Below, one piece after another: positions 18,062 through 28,204 of a DNA stretch of 41,698 bases. Every line of letters starts with the position of its first letter. The first letter of the stretch is position 1. Position numbers and translations under genes: made by a program. Origin of the DNA: an uncultured Sutterella sp. (GTDB lineage: Bacteria > Pseudomonadota > Gammaproteobacteria > Burkholderiales > Burkholderiaceae_F); contig UPZS01000015.1 of NCBI GenBank assembly GCA_900538905.1, forward strand, positions 1-41,698. Direction: 5' to 3'. The notes under the pieces are model-generated. The model saw only the letters and a program-made list of their open reading frames with translations. It ran no database searches and was not told where the DNA came from.

Positions 18062-18212
18062 CGTTGTGCTCTTTTTTTGAAAAAAGTCGGAATTCGGTTG
18101 AGCGCGGAGACGAAAACGCCACCGACTGATAAGACGCAAAACCGGCGAGCCGACGCGTCTGAGCCGATGATTTTGCAGGAGGATTTCGTCCGATACGGCC
18201 CAGCCTCCAAGG

Positions 18213-18218
18213 TATAAT
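18213..18218 (+). promoter_or_regulatory. Probable -10 box for carA
   Basis: A perfect TATAAT lies 153 bases before carA. No good -35 is found 16-18 bases upstream, so an activator may be needed or the promoter is weak. Confidence 0.45.
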
Positions 18219-18225
18219 GGATCAA

Positions 18226-18265
18226 TTTTAGCCTGAGCTCGGAGAGCTCTGATTCTCAGGCAAAA
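18226..18265 (+). other. Stem-loop at the start of the carA leader
   Basis: GCCTGAG (18231-18237) pairs with CTCAGGC (18255-18261), extended by TTTT/AAAA with one bulged A. Two GAGCTC palindromes (18235-18240 and 18244-18249) fall within it. It begins about 8 bases after the -10 box, so it would be at the 5' end of the carA mRNA. Regulatory role is a guess. Confidence 0.5.
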
Positions 18266-18370
18266 TGTTTTGTCGAGGGAAATCCACGATCTGCTTGCAA
18301 GAGCCTGTGAATTTTCCGAACAAAGCTCAAACCAATCGAGTCAGTTCAAGAACAAAGATAGGGAGGAACC

Positions 18371-19552
18371 TTGAGTCTGATTATCACAGATACGCGTCCG
18401 CAAGCAGCCCTCGTGCTTGCCGACGGCGAAGTCTTTCTCGGTCGCGGATTCGGTGCGTCGGGAAGCGTGACGGCCGAAGTGGTATTCAATACGGCCATGA
18501 CAGGCTATCAGGAAATTGTGACCGACCCGAGCTATACGGGACAGATTGTGACACTGACGTACCCGCACATCGGCAATGTCGGCGTCAATGCGCAGGATGA
18601 GGAAAGCGGTGCCGTTTGTGCCGCAGGTCTGATCATTCGCAACGAAAGTCCGGTGGTGAGCAACTTTCGCTCGGAACAGAGCCTTTCGGATTACCTGCGT
18701 CAGGCAGGTGTTGTCGGTCTTTGCGATATCGATACCCGTAAGCTCACTCGTATTCTGCGCACCAAGGGCGCGCAAGCCGGCACGATTGTGGTGGCCGCTA
18801 ACGGAACGCTTACGCCTGAAGAAATCCAAGCGGCCGGCCGAGCAGCAGCGCAGTGGGGCTCTATGGTCGGTCGTGACCTTGCGTCCGAAGTGACCTGCAA
18901 GGCACCCTATGAATTCAAGGAAGGCACCTGGACGCTTACCGCCAATGACGGAACGCCCGGATTCAAGAAACTTCAGAACCCGACCTACAAGGTTGTTGCC
19001 TACGACTTCGGCGTCAAGCGCAACATTCTGCGCCTGATGGTCGATCGCGGTATTGAACTCACCGTTGTGCCGGCTCGTACGCCTGTGCAAGATGTGCTTG
19101 CCATGAATCCCGACGGCGTCTTCCTTTCAAACGGCCCGGGCGACCCCGAGCCCTGCACGTACGCCATTGAAGCAGCCCGCGAGTGCCTGAAGCGCCGCAT
19201 TCCGCTTTTCGGCATCTGCCTGGGTCATCAGATCATGGGACTGGCAGCAGGCGGCAAAACTCTCAAGATGAAGTTTGGTCATCACGGCGCCAATCATCCG
19301 GTGCTCGACAAGCAGAGCGGCCGCGTACACATCACAAGCCAGAACCACGGCTTTGCGGTGGATGCGGACACATTGCCCGAGAACGTCGAAGTCACGCACG
19401 TGAGTCTTTTTGACGGTTCGCTGCAGGGGATGCGCTTTATCGACGCTCCTGCCATGAGTTTTCAGGGACACCCGGAAGCTTCGCCCGGTCCGCACGACAT
19501 CGAGACGCTTTTTGACAAGTTTGTTGAATTGATGAAAAGCGCTCGCGCATAA
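18371..19552 (+). CDS. carA: Carbamoyl-phosphate synthase small (glutaminase) subunit
   Basis: Hydrolyses glutamine and passes ammonia to CarB for carbamoyl phosphate, used in arginine and pyrimidine synthesis. The 393-residue protein has the CarA N-terminal domain ([41 protein letters not shown]) and a class I glutamine amidotransferase domain with nucleophile Cys in GICLGHQIM and catalytic His-Glu in [12 protein letters not shown]. Translation starts at a TTG (18371) preceded by GGGAGG with 4-5 bases spacing; no ATG in frame fits. The leader has a -10 box and a stem-loop. It is separated from carB by gmhA in what looks like one operon. Confidence 0.97.
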   Translation: MSLIITDTRPQAALVLADGEVFLGRGFGASGSVTAEVVFNTAMTGYQEIVTDPSYTGQIVTLTYPHIGNVGVNAQDEESGAVCAAGLIIRNESPVVSNFRSEQSLSDYLRQAGVVGLCDIDTRKLTRILRTKGAQAGTIVVAANGTLTPEEIQAAGRAAAQWGSMVGRDLASEVTCKAPYEFKEGTWTLTANDGTPGFKKLQNPTYKVVAYDFGVKRNILRLMVDRGIELTVVPARTPVQDVLAMNPDGVFLSNGPGDPEPCTYAIEAARECLKRRIPLFGICLGHQIMGLAAGGKTLKMKFGHHGANHPVLDKQSGRVHITSQNHGFAVDADTLPENVEVTHVSLFDGSLQGMRFIDAPAMSFQGHPEASPGPHDIETLFDKFVELMKSARA

Positions 19553-19586
19553 AGAAGCAGACGCTATAAAGAAACGAAGCAGCAAC

Positions 19587-20189
19587 ATGAACGCAGTTGA
19601 TCACGTCAAGGCCGCTCTGACGGACGCGCAAAACGCGCTTGCCGCCCTGATTGAAAACGAAGCCACGCTTGAGACCATCGCTCAGGCCGCGCATGTCATT
19701 GCCCAAAGCCAGCGTCAGGGAGGCGCTGTTTACTCCTGCGGCAACGGCGGCAGCTTGTGCGACGCCATGCACTTTGCCGAAGAAATGACGGGTCGTTACC
19801 GTCAAGACCGCAAACCTTATCGGGCGGCGGCCATTTCCGACGTCTCTCACATGGCCTGCGTCGGCAACGACTACGGTTACGAGCACGTGTTCTCGCGCTG
19901 GATCGAAGCGATGGGTACCGACAAGGACGTGCTGATTGCCATTACCACCTCGGGGACGAGCAAAAACATTGTGGCGGCAGCCAAGGCCGCCAAAGCCAAG
20001 GGTGTGACCGTGGTGGCGCTGACAGGCAAGTCCGGCTCTCCGATCACGGAATTGGCCGACATTGCCGTGGTGACGCCTGCGGGCCGATGGGCCGACCGCG
20101 TTCAGGAACTGCACATCAAAGTGATTCATATTCTGATCGAACTCATCGAGCGTGAGCTCGACGCTCAGAACTACAACGAAGGCGCGTAA
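19587..20189 (+). CDS. gmhA: Sedoheptulose-7-phosphate isomerase
   Basis: GmhA turns sedoheptulose-7-phosphate into D-glycero-D-manno-heptose-7-phosphate, the first step towards the heptose of lipopolysaccharide core. The 200-residue SIS-domain protein carries YSCGNGGSLCDAMHFAEEM, ISDVSHMACVGNDYGYEHVF and TTSGTSKNIVAAAKAAKAKG. The four zinc ligands of the E. coli enzyme are all present, one position shifted: H62, E66, Q173 and H181. This favours GmhA over the related DiaA. It starts 34 bases after carA and ends 3 bases before carB, so it is inserted inside the carAB operon. No other heptose genes are seen in the window. Confidence 0.92.
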   Translation: MNAVDHVKAALTDAQNALAALIENEATLETIAQAAHVIAQSQRQGGAVYSCGNGGSLCDAMHFAEEMTGRYRQDRKPYRAAAISDVSHMACVGNDYGYEHVFSRWIEAMGTDKDVLIAITTSGTSKNIVAAAKAAKAKGVTVVALTGKSGSPITELADIAVVTPAGRWADRVQELHIKVIHILIELIERELDAQNYNEGA

Positions 20190-20192
20190 AAC

Positions 20193-23100
20193 ATGCCTAA
20201 ACGTACAGACATCAAAACCATCATGATTCTCGGGGCCGGTCCGATCATCATCGGGCAGGCCTGCGAGTTCGACTACTCGGGTGCACAGGCTTGCAAGGCT
20301 CTCAAGGAAGAGGGCTACCGCGTGGTTCTCGTCAATTCCAACCCGGCCACCATCATGACCGATCCGGTGATGGCCGATGCGACCTATATCGAGCCTCTGA
20401 ACTGGAAAGTGCTCGAGCGCATCATTGCCAAGGAAAAGCCTGACGCCATTTTGCCGACCATGGGCGGTCAGACGGCTTTGAACCTTGCCATGGACTTGAA
20501 CCGCGAAGGCATCCTTGAAAAATACGGCGTGGAGCTGATCGGTGCCAAGCCCGACGTGATCGACAAGGCTGAAGACCGCCAGCGCTTTAAGGAAGCCATG
20601 GAAAAGATCGGTCTGGAGTCGGCTCGTTCCGGCATTGCCTATTCCATGGCCGAAGCTCTGGAAGTGCAGCAACGCGTTGGGTTCCCTGCCGTGATTCGTC
20701 CGTCCTTTACGCTGGGCGGCTCAGGCGGCGGCATTGCCTACAACATGCAGGAATTCGTGGAAATCTGCGAGCGAGGTCTGGCGCTTTCGCCCACCCATGA
20801 GTTGCTCATTGAAGAGTCTCTCTTGGGCTGGAAAGAGTACGAGATGGAAGTCGTGCGCGACAAGGCCGACAATTGCATCATCATCTGCTCGATCGAAAAC
20901 CTTGACCCGATGGGGATTCACACGGGCGATTCGATCACGGTGGCGCCGGCTCAGACGCTTACGGATCGCGAGTACCAATTGTTGCGTGATGCTTCCATTG
21001 CCGTGTTGCGCGAAATCGGCGTGGATACGGGCGGCTCCAATGTGCAGTTTGCGGTCAATCCGAAAAACGGCCGTCTGATTGTCATCGAAATGAATCCGCG
21101 CGTCTCGCGCTCCTCGGCACTGGCCTCGAAGGCAACGGGGTTCCCGATTGCCAAGATTGCCGCCAAGCTTGCCGTGGGCTATACGCTTGACGAACTCAAA
21201 AACGACATCACGGGCGGCGCAACCCCCGCGTCGTTTGAGCCCACCATTGACTACGTGGTCACCAAGGTGCCGCGTTTTGCCTTCGAGAAATTCCCGCAGG
21301 CCAACGATCGCCTGACGACGCAGATGAAGTCCGTGGGCGAAGTGATGGCCATCGGCTCGACCTTCCAAGAATCCATCCAGAAAGCCCTGCGCGGTTTGGA
21401 AACCGGTAAGGACGGCTTTACGCCGATTTCGAACGATCGTGAAGAAATCGTTCACGAAATCAGTGAAGCCGGTCCCGAGCGCATCTTCTATGTGGCAGAC
21501 GCTTTCCGCATCGGCATGACGCTCGATGAAGTGCATCAGATGACCGACATCGACATGTGGTTCCTTGTGCAGATCAAGGAACTCGTTGATATTGAAAAGC
21601 GCGTGGCACAGGTCAAGTTGGAAGACATCACCAAGGAAGAAATGCTCTTTGTCAAGAAGAAGGGCTTTTCGGACAAGCGATTGGCGAGCGTTCTCGGCGT
21701 AAAGGAAGCCGATGTTCGCCGTCGTCGCCACGCACTGGATGTGCATCCGGTCTACAAGCGCGTCGATACGTGCGCGGCTGAATTCGAAACCCGTACGGCC
21801 TACATGTATTCGACCTATCAGGACGAGTGCGAGGCCATGCCCACCGATCGCAGGAAGATCATGGTTTTGGGCGGCGGTCCCAATCGCATCGGGCAGGGCA
21901 TCGAGTTTGACTACTGTTGCGTGCATGCCGCCATGGCCCTGCGCGAAGACGGCTACGAAACGATCATGGTCAATTGCAACCCCGAGACGGTTTCGACCGA
22001 CTACGACACGTCCGATCGTCTGTATTTCGAACCGGTGACGCTCGAAGACGTACTCGAAATCTGCCGCATCGAAAAGCCAGAAGGCGTGATCGTGCAGTAC
22101 GGCGGCCAGACGCCCCTGAAGATTTGCCGTGCGCTCGAAGCCGAAGGCGTGAGAATCGTCGGCACGAGTACCGACGCCATTGATTGCGCCGAGGACCGCG
22201 AGCGCTTCCAGAAGCTCATCAACGAACTCGGTCTGCGTCAGCCGCCCAACGCCACCTGCCATACGCAGGAGGCGGCTCTGGAAGCGGCCGAACGTATCGG
22301 CTATCCGATCGTGGTGCGTCCGAGTTATGTGCTCGGCGGCCGCGCGATGGACATCGTGCACAATGCCAAGGAATTGACGCGCTACATGCACGAAGCCATC
22401 GTGGTGAGTGAAGACAGCCCCGTGCTGCTCGATCACTTCCTCGATGATGCCGTGGAAATGGACGTTGACGCCGTGTGCGACGGCAACGAAGTGCGTATCG
22501 GCGGCCTGATGCAGCACGTGGAAGCTGCGGGTGTGCATTCGGGTGACTCGGCCTGTTCGCTGCCGCCCTACAGTCTGCGTAAGGATATTCTCGACGAAGT
22601 GCGCCGCGAAACGACGCTGATGGCCAAGGCCCTGGGCGTTGTGGGCCTGATGAACGTGCAGTTTGCCATCAAGGGGGCCGTGACGGAAAACCCGCTTGTG
22701 TACGTGCTCGAAGTCAATCCGCGTGCTTCGCGTACGGTGCCGTTTGTGTCGAAAGCCACGGGCGAACCGCTCGCGAAGATTGCAGCGCGCTGCATGGTGG
22801 GCAAGACCTTTGCCGAACAGGGGGCCAAGGTGGAAGTGACGCCGTCTCGCATCTGCGTGAAGGAAGCGGTGTTCCCGTTTGCCAAGTTCTTGGGCGTGGA
22901 TCCGGTCTTGGGACCGGAAATGCGTTCCACGGGCGAAGTGATGGGCGTGGGTAAGACTTTCGGTGAAGCGCTCTTTAAGAGCCAGTTGGGTTCCGGATCG
23001 ATCCTGCCGCCTGCGGGCACCGTCTTTATTTCCGTTCGCGATGAAGACAAGCCGCGCGCCATTGTGGTCGCTTCCGAACTGCTCGACAAGGGCTACAGTC

Positions 23101-23420
23101 TGGTGGCAACGCGCGGCACCGCTGCCGCGCTTGCCAAGGCCGGCATTCCCTGCAAGGTCGTCAACAAGGTCTCCGAAGGCCGTCCGAGCGTGATCGACAA
23201 GATCAAGAACCATGAGATTCAGCTGGTGATCACCACGAGCAACGAATCCCGCGGCGAAATCAGCGACGCTCGCGACATCCGTATGGCGGCCTTGGCCAAT
23301 CGCGTGACTTATTACACGACGATTGCGGGCGGCCGCGCTGCCGTTGAGGGCATCAAGCACTTGACGGACGCTCAGGTTTGCTCGCTGCAGGAAATGTACG
23401 CTGAGGCAGCCAAAGCCTAA
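20193..23420 (+). CDS. carB: Carbamoyl-phosphate synthase large subunit
   Basis: Makes carbamoyl phosphate from bicarbonate, two ATP and ammonia supplied by CarA. The 1075-residue protein shows the typical internal duplication: the first half opens [20 protein letters not shown] and the second (about 550 on) [19 protein letters not shown]. Each half contains an ATP-grasp domain ([34 protein letters not shown]) with [24 protein letters not shown] metal sites. A central oligomerisation domain precedes the second half, and an MGS-like regulatory domain (about 940-1075, with ATRGTAAAL) ends the protein, the site where UMP and ornithine act in E. coli. It starts 3 bases after gmhA. Confidence 0.99.
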   Translation: MPKRTDIKTIMILGAGPIIIGQACEFDYSGAQACKALKEEGYRVVLVNSNPATIMTDPVMADATYIEPLNWKVLERIIAKEKPDAILPTMGGQTALNLAMDLNREGILEKYGVELIGAKPDVIDKAEDRQRFKEAMEKIGLESARSGIAYSMAEALEVQQRVGFPAVIRPSFTLGGSGGGIAYNMQEFVEICERGLALSPTHELLIEESLLGWKEYEMEVVRDKADNCIIICSIENLDPMGIHTGDSITVAPAQTLTDREYQLLRDASIAVLREIGVDTGGSNVQFAVNPKNGRLIVIEMNPRVSRSSALASKATGFPIAKIAAKLAVGYTLDELKNDITGGATPASFEPTIDYVVTKVPRFAFEKFPQANDRLTTQMKSVGEVMAIGSTFQESIQKALRGLETGKDGFTPISNDREEIVHEISEAGPERIFYVADAFRIGMTLDEVHQMTDIDMWFLVQIKELVDIEKRVAQVKLEDITKEEMLFVKKKGFSDKRLASVLGVKEADVRRRRHALDVHPVYKRVDTCAAEFETRTAYMYSTYQDECEAMPTDRRKIMVLGGGPNRIGQGIEFDYCCVHAAMALREDGYETIMVNCNPETVSTDYDTSDRLYFEPVTLEDVLEICRIEKPEGVIVQYGGQTPLKICRALEAEGVRIVGTSTDAIDCAEDRERFQKLINELGLRQPPNATCHTQEAALEAAERIGYPIVVRPSYVLGGRAMDIVHNAKELTRYMHEAIVVSEDSPVLLDHFLDDAVEMDVDAVCDGNEVRIGGLMQHVEAAGVHSGDSACSLPPYSLRKDILDEVRRETTLMAKALGVVGLMNVQFAIKGAVTENPLVYVLEVNPRASRTVPFVSKATGEPLAKIAARCMVGKTFAEQGAKVEVTPSRICVKEAVFPFAKFLGVDPVLGPEMRSTGEVMGVGKTFGEALFKSQLGSGSILPPAGTVFISVRDEDKPRAIVVASELLDKGYSLVATRGTAAALAKAGIPCKVVNKVSEGRPSVIDKIKNHEIQLVITTSNESRGEISDARDIRMAALANRVTYYTTIAGGRAAVEGIKHLTDAQVCSLQEMYAEAAKA

Positions 23421-23455
23421 AGCGGTTTCTCCAAACGTAACAAAGCCTGTCCAGA

Positions 23456-23516
23456 GTGCCGGACTCTTCACCGAAGAGCCCGGCACAATGTAAAATTGCG
23501 CCCTTCTAAGAAGGGC
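23456..23516 (+). terminator. Two tandem hairpins between carB and greA
   Basis: GTGCCGG...CTCTTC-ACC-GAAGAG...CCGGCAC (23456-23486) is a long stem with one mismatch and no T-run. It is followed by GCCCTTC-TAA-GAAGGGC (about 23500-23516), trailed by AAAATTCTTTTTT. The second is a plausible weak terminator for the carA-gmhA-carB mRNA; greA starts 31 bases later. Confidence 0.55.
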
Positions 23517-23546
23517 AAAATTCTTTTTTCAAGTCAAAACAAAGAT

Positions 23547-24023
23547 ATGCAACAGCGAATTCCGATTACCGCCGCCGGTGCCGAAAAGTTGAAGGCTGAG
23601 CTCGACGAACTGAAACGCGTCAAGCGTCCGGCCGTTGTGCAGGCGATTGCCGAAGCGCGCGAAAAGGGTGACCTTTCCGAAAACGCCGAGTACGATGCCG
23701 CCAAGGAAATGCAGGGCCACATTGAAGGCCGCATTGCGGAACTTGAAGGCAAGATTCCCGCGTTGCAGATTATTGACCCGAAGACGCTGCAGGCAGGAGA
23801 CCGCATTGTGTTCGGTGCGACGGTTGAGCTTGAAGACGAAGACGGCAAGATCAACGTCTACCAGATCGTGGGTGATGACGAAGCCGACATCAAGCAAAAC
23901 CGCATTTCGATCTCGAGCCCCGTGGCCCGCAGCCTTATCGGCAAGTATGAAGGCGATGAGGTGACGTGTCCGGCTCCGAAGGGGCTGATTCACTACGCGA
24001 TTGTGTCGGTGAAGTACATTTGA
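23547..24023 (+). CDS. greA: Transcription elongation factor GreA
   Basis: Rescues backtracked RNA polymerase by stimulating RNA cleavage. The 158-residue protein has the N-terminal coiled coil (about 1-75) with the catalytic tip acidic residues in [14 protein letters not shown] and the C-terminal domain with [24 protein letters not shown] and GDEV. Its length equals that of E. coli GreA. The start at 23547 was chosen for family length; a TTG at 23496 would place the N-terminus inside the upstream hairpin. greA after carB is a common betaproteobacterial order. Confidence 0.96.
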   Translation: MQQRIPITAAGAEKLKAELDELKRVKRPAVVQAIAEAREKGDLSENAEYDAAKEMQGHIEGRIAELEGKIPALQIIDPKTLQAGDRIVFGATVELEDEDGKINVYQIVGDDEADIKQNRISISSPVARSLIGKYEGDEVTCPAPKGLIHYAIVSVKYI

Positions 24024-24233
24024 TCGTCACCGGTAGATTTGCAGTCCAAGCGAGCGCTGAGGAAGAGATTCCGAGGCGCTCGTATCGTTTGGTGGGTTTT
24101 GAATTTGCCTCTATCACTGAAAAAGTTTTCTCGTTTGCCCGCAAATGCTGAAAGCGATTCAACGACAGGAGTCGAATATGCAAGGCGCGAAGTTGGCAGA
24201 GGTTCTCCGGCAGCGAATCTGACACGCCTAAGG

Positions 24234-24977
24234 TTATTCGAATAATCTCAGCAGATAAGGCAAAAGAAACGGTGCGGCAAAAGCTGTGAAAAGACCGGTC
24301 AATCCCATGGCCAACCCGGAGAAGGCACCGGTATCGCGATTCATTTGAAAAGCGGTTGCGGTGCCGACGCCGTGGGCAGCCAAACCGATGGAAAAGCCGC
24401 GAACCGCATCGTCTTTTTCACGAAGGATGCCCAACAGGCCTCGAGCCATCAAAGAGCCGACAACACCGGTGATCACGACCAGTGCTGCAGTCAGAGCAGG
24501 AATGCCGCCGAGGTGCTCGCTTACTGCCATAGCAATCGGAACAGTCACGCTCTTGGGAGCAAGCGAAATCATGGTTTCGGGGGAGGCTCCGAGTGCTCCG
24601 GCGATTAGAACAGCCGAAACGATGGCGACGGTACCTCCGGCCACAAGTCCGCAGATGAGCGCCACCCACATTTTCGCCAGACGCAGACGCTGCTCGTAGA
24701 GCGGAACGGCTAAGGCAACCGTTGCGGGCCCCAGCAGGAAATTGATGTGCTGTCCGCCGTTGATATACGTCTTGTAGTCGGTGCCGGTGACTTCAAGCGT
24801 TACGACAAGTAAAACGATGGCAACCAGCAACGGCGTACAGATGGTTTTGTAGCCGCTTTTCTTGTAAACCCACATGCCGAACGCGTAGGCCAAAAGCGTA
24901 GCGCACAGCCACAGAGCCGGATCGGCAAGCAGGGTGTCGGCCGTCAAACCGAAACGCGAGAGAATCGACTCAAGCAC
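24234..24977 (-). CDS. lrgB: LrgB/CidB family membrane protein
   Basis: A 247-residue inner-membrane protein of the LrgB/YohK family with about seven membrane helices. The family block LAPKSVTVPIAMAVSEHLGGIPALTA (residues about 139-164) and GIGLAAHGVGTATAF-like segment (SIGLAAHGVGTATAFQ) are present. LrgAB/CidAB were first linked to murein hydrolase control and cell death in Staphylococcus; homologues export or import pyruvate, so a transport role is likely. Its ATG overlaps the end of lrgA by 8 bases, indicating coupling. No clear terminator follows. Confidence 0.9.
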   Translation of the reverse strand: MLESILSRFGLTADTLLADPALWLCATLLAYAFGMWVYKKSGYKTICTPLLVAIVLLVVTLEVTGTDYKTYINGGQHINFLLGPATVALAVPLYEQRLRLAKMWVALICGLVAGGTVAIVSAVLIAGALGASPETMISLAPKSVTVPIAMAVSEHLGGIPALTAALVVITGVVGSLMARGLLGILREKDDAVRGFSIGLAAHGVGTATAFQMNRDTGAFSGLAMGLTGLFTAFAAPFLLPYLLRLFE

Positions 24978-25341
24978 GGCGCTTCTCCTTGGTGTTGGAT
25001 CCCTTCAGCAGGTGCGCAACCAAACGCGTTACCAAAACGGTCGTAACCATGGCAAGGATGGAGGATCCGATAATAGACGCCGTAATCGGCAACCATTCGG
25101 CCTGAAGACGATCAACGTGTTCAATGATGCCGACGCCGGCCGGGACAAACAAAAGCGCGAAGTGAGCAAGCAGTACGTTGACGACGGGCAGCGTTTTTTC
25201 CAGAAGACCGTTGACCGTCATCAGCGCAAAAAGAAAAAGCACCATGCCCATTACGGGGCCGGGAACCGGCAACCCGAAGAGCGTTACAAGTAAAAGCCCT
25301 GCCAGCTGAAAAGACAGCAGCAGGGCAATTGTTAGAATCAT
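24970..25341 (-). CDS. lrgA: LrgA/CidA family membrane protein
   Basis: A 123-residue holin-like protein with four predicted helices and the family motif GLPVPGPVMGMVLFL near 23-37, then FVPAGVGIIEH near 65-75, and a basic C-terminal tail. It acts with LrgB in the inner membrane; pyruvate transport or holin-like activity is known for relatives and not determinable here. It lies 37 bases downstream of fadD on the same strand and overlaps lrgB, so fadD-lrgA-lrgB may be one transcript. Confidence 0.9.
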   Translation of the reverse strand: MILTIALLLSFQLAGLLLVTLFGLPVPGPVMGMVLFLFALMTVNGLLEKTLPVVNVLLAHFALLFVPAGVGIIEHVDRLQAEWLPITASIIGSSILAMVTTVLVTRLVAHLLKGSNTKEKRRA

Positions 25342-25378
25342 TTGGTATGAGTCCTGCGAACTGGGAAAGTTCGCAATA

Positions 25379-27076
25379 CTAATCCGTTTCTTTCATGTCG
25401 CGCAGGTTGCGGCGAAGAATTTTTCCGACGGCGGTCTTCGGCAGTGCTTTGACGAAGACGATCGTGCGCGGGCACTTGTAGCCGGTAAGACGTGCACGGC
25501 AGTACTTCACAACGTCGTCGCGGGTGAGCGCGGGATCCTTTTTCACGATCACAGCCTTCACCATTTCGCCGACGCGCGGATTGTTGACGCCGACAACACC
25601 GCATTCGAGCACGCCCGGCATTGATGCGATCACGCTTTCGATTTCATTGGGATAGACGTTAAGGCCGTTCACAATGATCAGATCCTTCTTGCGGTCCGTG
25701 ATCGTGATTGTGCCGCGTGCGTCCATAAAGCCCACGTCGCCCGTACGCAACCACCCGTCGACGAGAACGTTGGCCGTTTCTTCCGGTTTTTCCCAGTAAC
25801 CGGCCATAACCTGCGGACCCTTGACGCAGATTTCGCCCGTGTGTTCGGCAATTTTTTCCGGATCGGAACATACGCCGAGGTCAACGAACTGTTCGCCGCG
25901 GATGGACACAAGAGTGGAAGGCAGGGGGTAACCGACGGAGCCGTCCCAGGGAGCGTCGGGCAGGTTGCCGCACACGCCGGGGCTGGTTTCCGTGAGACCA
26001 TAGGCTTCCAGAATGTGGCAGCCCGTGGCGTTGTACCACTTTTCAGCCACAGTACGCTGCACCTGAGCGCCGCCGCCCACGGTCATCTTGAGGCGCGTGA
26101 ATTTGTGTTGCTTGAATTCCTTGTTGTTGACGAGGGCGTTAAAGAGGGTGTTAACACCCGGAATGATCGAGAAGTCCCACTTCTTGATGAGCTCGACCAG
26201 GCCGGGAATGTCGCGCGGATTGGGAACCATCACCTGAGTGGCGGCAAATTTGGAAAAGCACAGCGTCGCGGTGAAGCTGAAGATGTGGTAGAGCGGCAAA
26301 GCGGTCATGGCCACTTCTTTGCCCATTTCAAACGTCTGGCTGATCCAGGTGCCCGTCTGTTCGACGTTGGCAAGCACGTTGCGGTGCGTGAGCATGGCGC
26401 CCTTGGCAACTCCCGTGGTGCCGCCTGTGTACTGCAGCAGCGCAACGTCGGTGTTTTTGAGTTCCACCGGAGTAAAGCCTTTCGCGCGGCCGATTGAAAG
26501 CGCCTTGCGGAAGTTGATGTGACCGGGGAGACTGAATTCCGGGACCATCTTTTTGACGTAACGCACGACAAAATCAGCGGCGGTGCGCTTAAGCCAGGGA
26601 AGCATGTCGCCTACCTTGGTGGTCACGATGTGCTTGACGGGCGTTTCCGAGAGCGTGTTTTGCAGCGTCTTGGCGAAGTTTTCAATGATGATGATGGCTT
26701 TGGCACCGCTGTCAGCAAGCTGATGACCAAGTTCGTGCGAGGTGTAGAGAGGGTTGACGTTGACCGCAATCATGCCCGCGCGCAGGATGCCCAAAAGGCT
26801 GATGATGTACTGCTGCAGATTGGGCATCATGATGGCCACGCGATCGCCCGGCTTCATGTCGGGCAATGACTGCAGGTAGCCTGCAAAGTCCTTCGAAAGA
26901 TCGCAGACTTCTCGGTAAGTAAGCACCTTATCCATGCAGATGAAGGCAGGTTTGTCGCCGTAGGTTTCGGCAACCGTATCGAAAAGCGCCGGGATGGAAG
27001 CGAACCGATCGGGATTGATTTCGGCAGGAAAGCCTTCGGGATAGTGCTTGAGCCAGGGAAGAGAGGTCTCGGACAT
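25379..27076 (-). CDS. fadD: Long-chain fatty acid-CoA ligase
   Basis: Activates fatty acids to acyl-CoA through an acyl-adenylate. The 565-residue protein has the AMP-binding signature YTGGTTGVAKGAMLTHRN near 213-230, VGGGAQVQRTV, AYGLTETSPGV, the hinge GWLRTGDVGFMDARGTI and the catalytic Lys near the C-terminus in LPKTAVGKILRR. The motifs are those of FadD rather than short-chain ligases. The start at 27076 (MSETSLPWLKHYPEGFP) has AAGGA about 10 bases upstream and fits the family N-terminus. lrgA follows after 37 bases. The region between it and hemG (115 bases) has only a weak stem-loop. Confidence 0.93.
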   Translation of the reverse strand: MSETSLPWLKHYPEGFPAEINPDRFASIPALFDTVAETYGDKPAFICMDKVLTYREVCDLSKDFAGYLQSLPDMKPGDRVAIMMPNLQQYIISLLGILRAGMIAVNVNPLYTSHELGHQLADSGAKAIIIIENFAKTLQNTLSETPVKHIVTTKVGDMLPWLKRTAADFVVRYVKKMVPEFSLPGHINFRKALSIGRAKGFTPVELKNTDVALLQYTGGTTGVAKGAMLTHRNVLANVEQTGTWISQTFEMGKEVAMTALPLYHIFSFTATLCFSKFAATQVMVPNPRDIPGLVELIKKWDFSIIPGVNTLFNALVNNKEFKQHKFTRLKMTVGGGAQVQRTVAEKWYNATGCHILEAYGLTETSPGVCGNLPDAPWDGSVGYPLPSTLVSIRGEQFVDLGVCSDPEKIAEHTGEICVKGPQVMAGYWEKPEETANVLVDGWLRTGDVGFMDARGTITITDRKKDLIIVNGLNVYPNEIESVIASMPGVLECGVVGVNNPRVGEMVKAVIVKKDPALTRDDVVKYCRARLTGYKCPRTIVFVKALPKTAVGKILRRNLRDMKETD

Positions 27077-27191
27077 GGATGAGTGATCCTTCTTGTAACG
27101 TTGTGTCAGGGCGAAACGCTGCGACACATCGCCTTATTTCAGTCAATCGGGTGGTGACGCCGGGCGTCTGACAAGCGTCACGCAAATACGC

Positions 27192-27761
27192 TTAACGACG
27201 GGGCGAGCGGCGGGCCTGCAGTTTGTCGAGCTGCAGACAGTGGCGCGCGTAGGCTTTGACGTCGTTGTAGTCGGTGTAGTCGATGGCGACGCTCGAATCC
27301 GTGGGACCGTTGGTGATCTTCATGATGATGCGGATCATCATGCGCTCGAAGAAGTTCCAATTGGGGTAGTCCACCTTGCCGGCAAAGCACTTCAGGTCGC
27401 GGGGTTTCCAGGCGCTGCGTTTGACGAACTTCTGCAGATAACGGTTACCTTCGGGCGTTGCCTTTTCGGGCGAGCGGGCCACGACGGTGACGTTAAAGAA
27501 GCTGTTGGGGCGCGACTCGATTTCGTTTTTGTACATCGAGCAGAATTCCCAGACGATCTTGTTGTAGACGCCGTACACAATGGGAGAACCTACGATCACG
27601 ATGTCGTATCTTGCCCAATCCACACCTTCGCGGACAGCCTCCATCATGTCCACCATGTCGCACGCGTGTCCCTCGGCAACAATCGTTTCCATGATGGTGC
27701 GTGCGATGCGGGCCGTGTGGCCGGCGTGACTGTAATAAGCGACGAGAACGTGATGAGACAT
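27192..27761 (-). CDS. hemG: Menaquinone-dependent protoporphyrinogen IX dehydrogenase
   Basis: Oxidises protoporphyrinogen IX to protoporphyrin IX, passing electrons to the respiratory quinone pool, so it works without oxygen. The 189-residue protein is flavodoxin-like, with the FMN-binding loop YYSHAGHTARIA near 9-20 and GSPIVYGVYNKIVWEF. It shares the HemG-specific pattern VARSPEKATPEGNRYLQKF and WNFFERMMIRIIMKITNGPTD seen in the E. coli enzyme, including the long insertion loop. This distinguishes it from plain flavodoxins. It supplies the substrate for HemH, encoded 17 kb away. The C-terminus is basic (QARRSPRR). Confidence 0.88.
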   Translation of the reverse strand: MSHHVLVAYYSHAGHTARIARTIMETIVAEGHACDMVDMMEAVREGVDWARYDIVIVGSPIVYGVYNKIVWEFCSMYKNEIESRPNSFFNVTVVARSPEKATPEGNRYLQKFVKRSAWKPRDLKCFAGKVDYPNWNFFERMMIRIIMKITNGPTDSSVAIDYTDYNDVKAYARHCLQLDKLQARRSPRR

Positions 27762-28204
27762 TGCGATTCCAACTGAGTCTGCAGGAAAGGCGAGCCAAAT
27801 CGACTCAACCTTCTAATTTAATTTGTATCCACGGCAAAAGGGATAAGGCGAAAAATCGGTACAAACCCGATTGTTACGCTCGAATTTTAGCGGTCGCCCG
27901 ATGAAAATTGGACAAAACAAGCCGGCGGCGGCCTTTTTGACGTATTTTCGCCTACCGATGTTTTCTGAAGCTGAACGGCGTCCAATCGAGCCAAAATTTC
28001 CCGACAGGCCACGCCGATCAAAATTCCCTTAAAAAATCTTGGAAAAACAGCGGTTCGCTGACTAAAATGGCGCCTTCACTAAACGGTTGCGTGAAAAATG
28101 AATCGACAATCGGGTCGAATGCGCCGCAGCCGCTATTTATCACCAACCCAACCCCAGCACGGCCTGCTGATCTTTTTGTTATTCTGCCGTGCTCTACAGG
28201 ATTT
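27762..28204. other. Divergent hemG / infA intergenic region
   Basis: A 443-base gap, AT-rich in places. A sigma-70 promoter candidate for infA is at 28039-28068. An open frame in phase with infA runs back to 28067 but has no family resemblance and no ribosome binding site. Nothing else is recognised. Confidence 0.55.
28039..28068 (+). promoter_or_regulatory. Sigma-70 promoter candidate for infA
   Basis: TTGGAA (28039-28044), 18 bases, TAAAAT (28063-28068). Transcription from here would give a leader of about 130 bases before the infA ATG. Confidence 0.5.

Larger units (their letters stand above)
18062..18370. other. Divergent tal / carA intergenic region
   Basis: This 309-base gap holds the tal ribosome binding site at one end and, for carA, a -10 box at 18213-18218, a stem-loop at 18226-18265 and the carA ribosome binding site. 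No small gene is supported in the remainder. Confidence 0.6.

Noticed and set aside
20721..23486. A 921-codon open frame on the minus strand across carB
   Set aside because: It is a shadow of carB caused by codon bias in GC-rich DNA. It has no domain resemblance, and the plus-strand protein is unmistakable.
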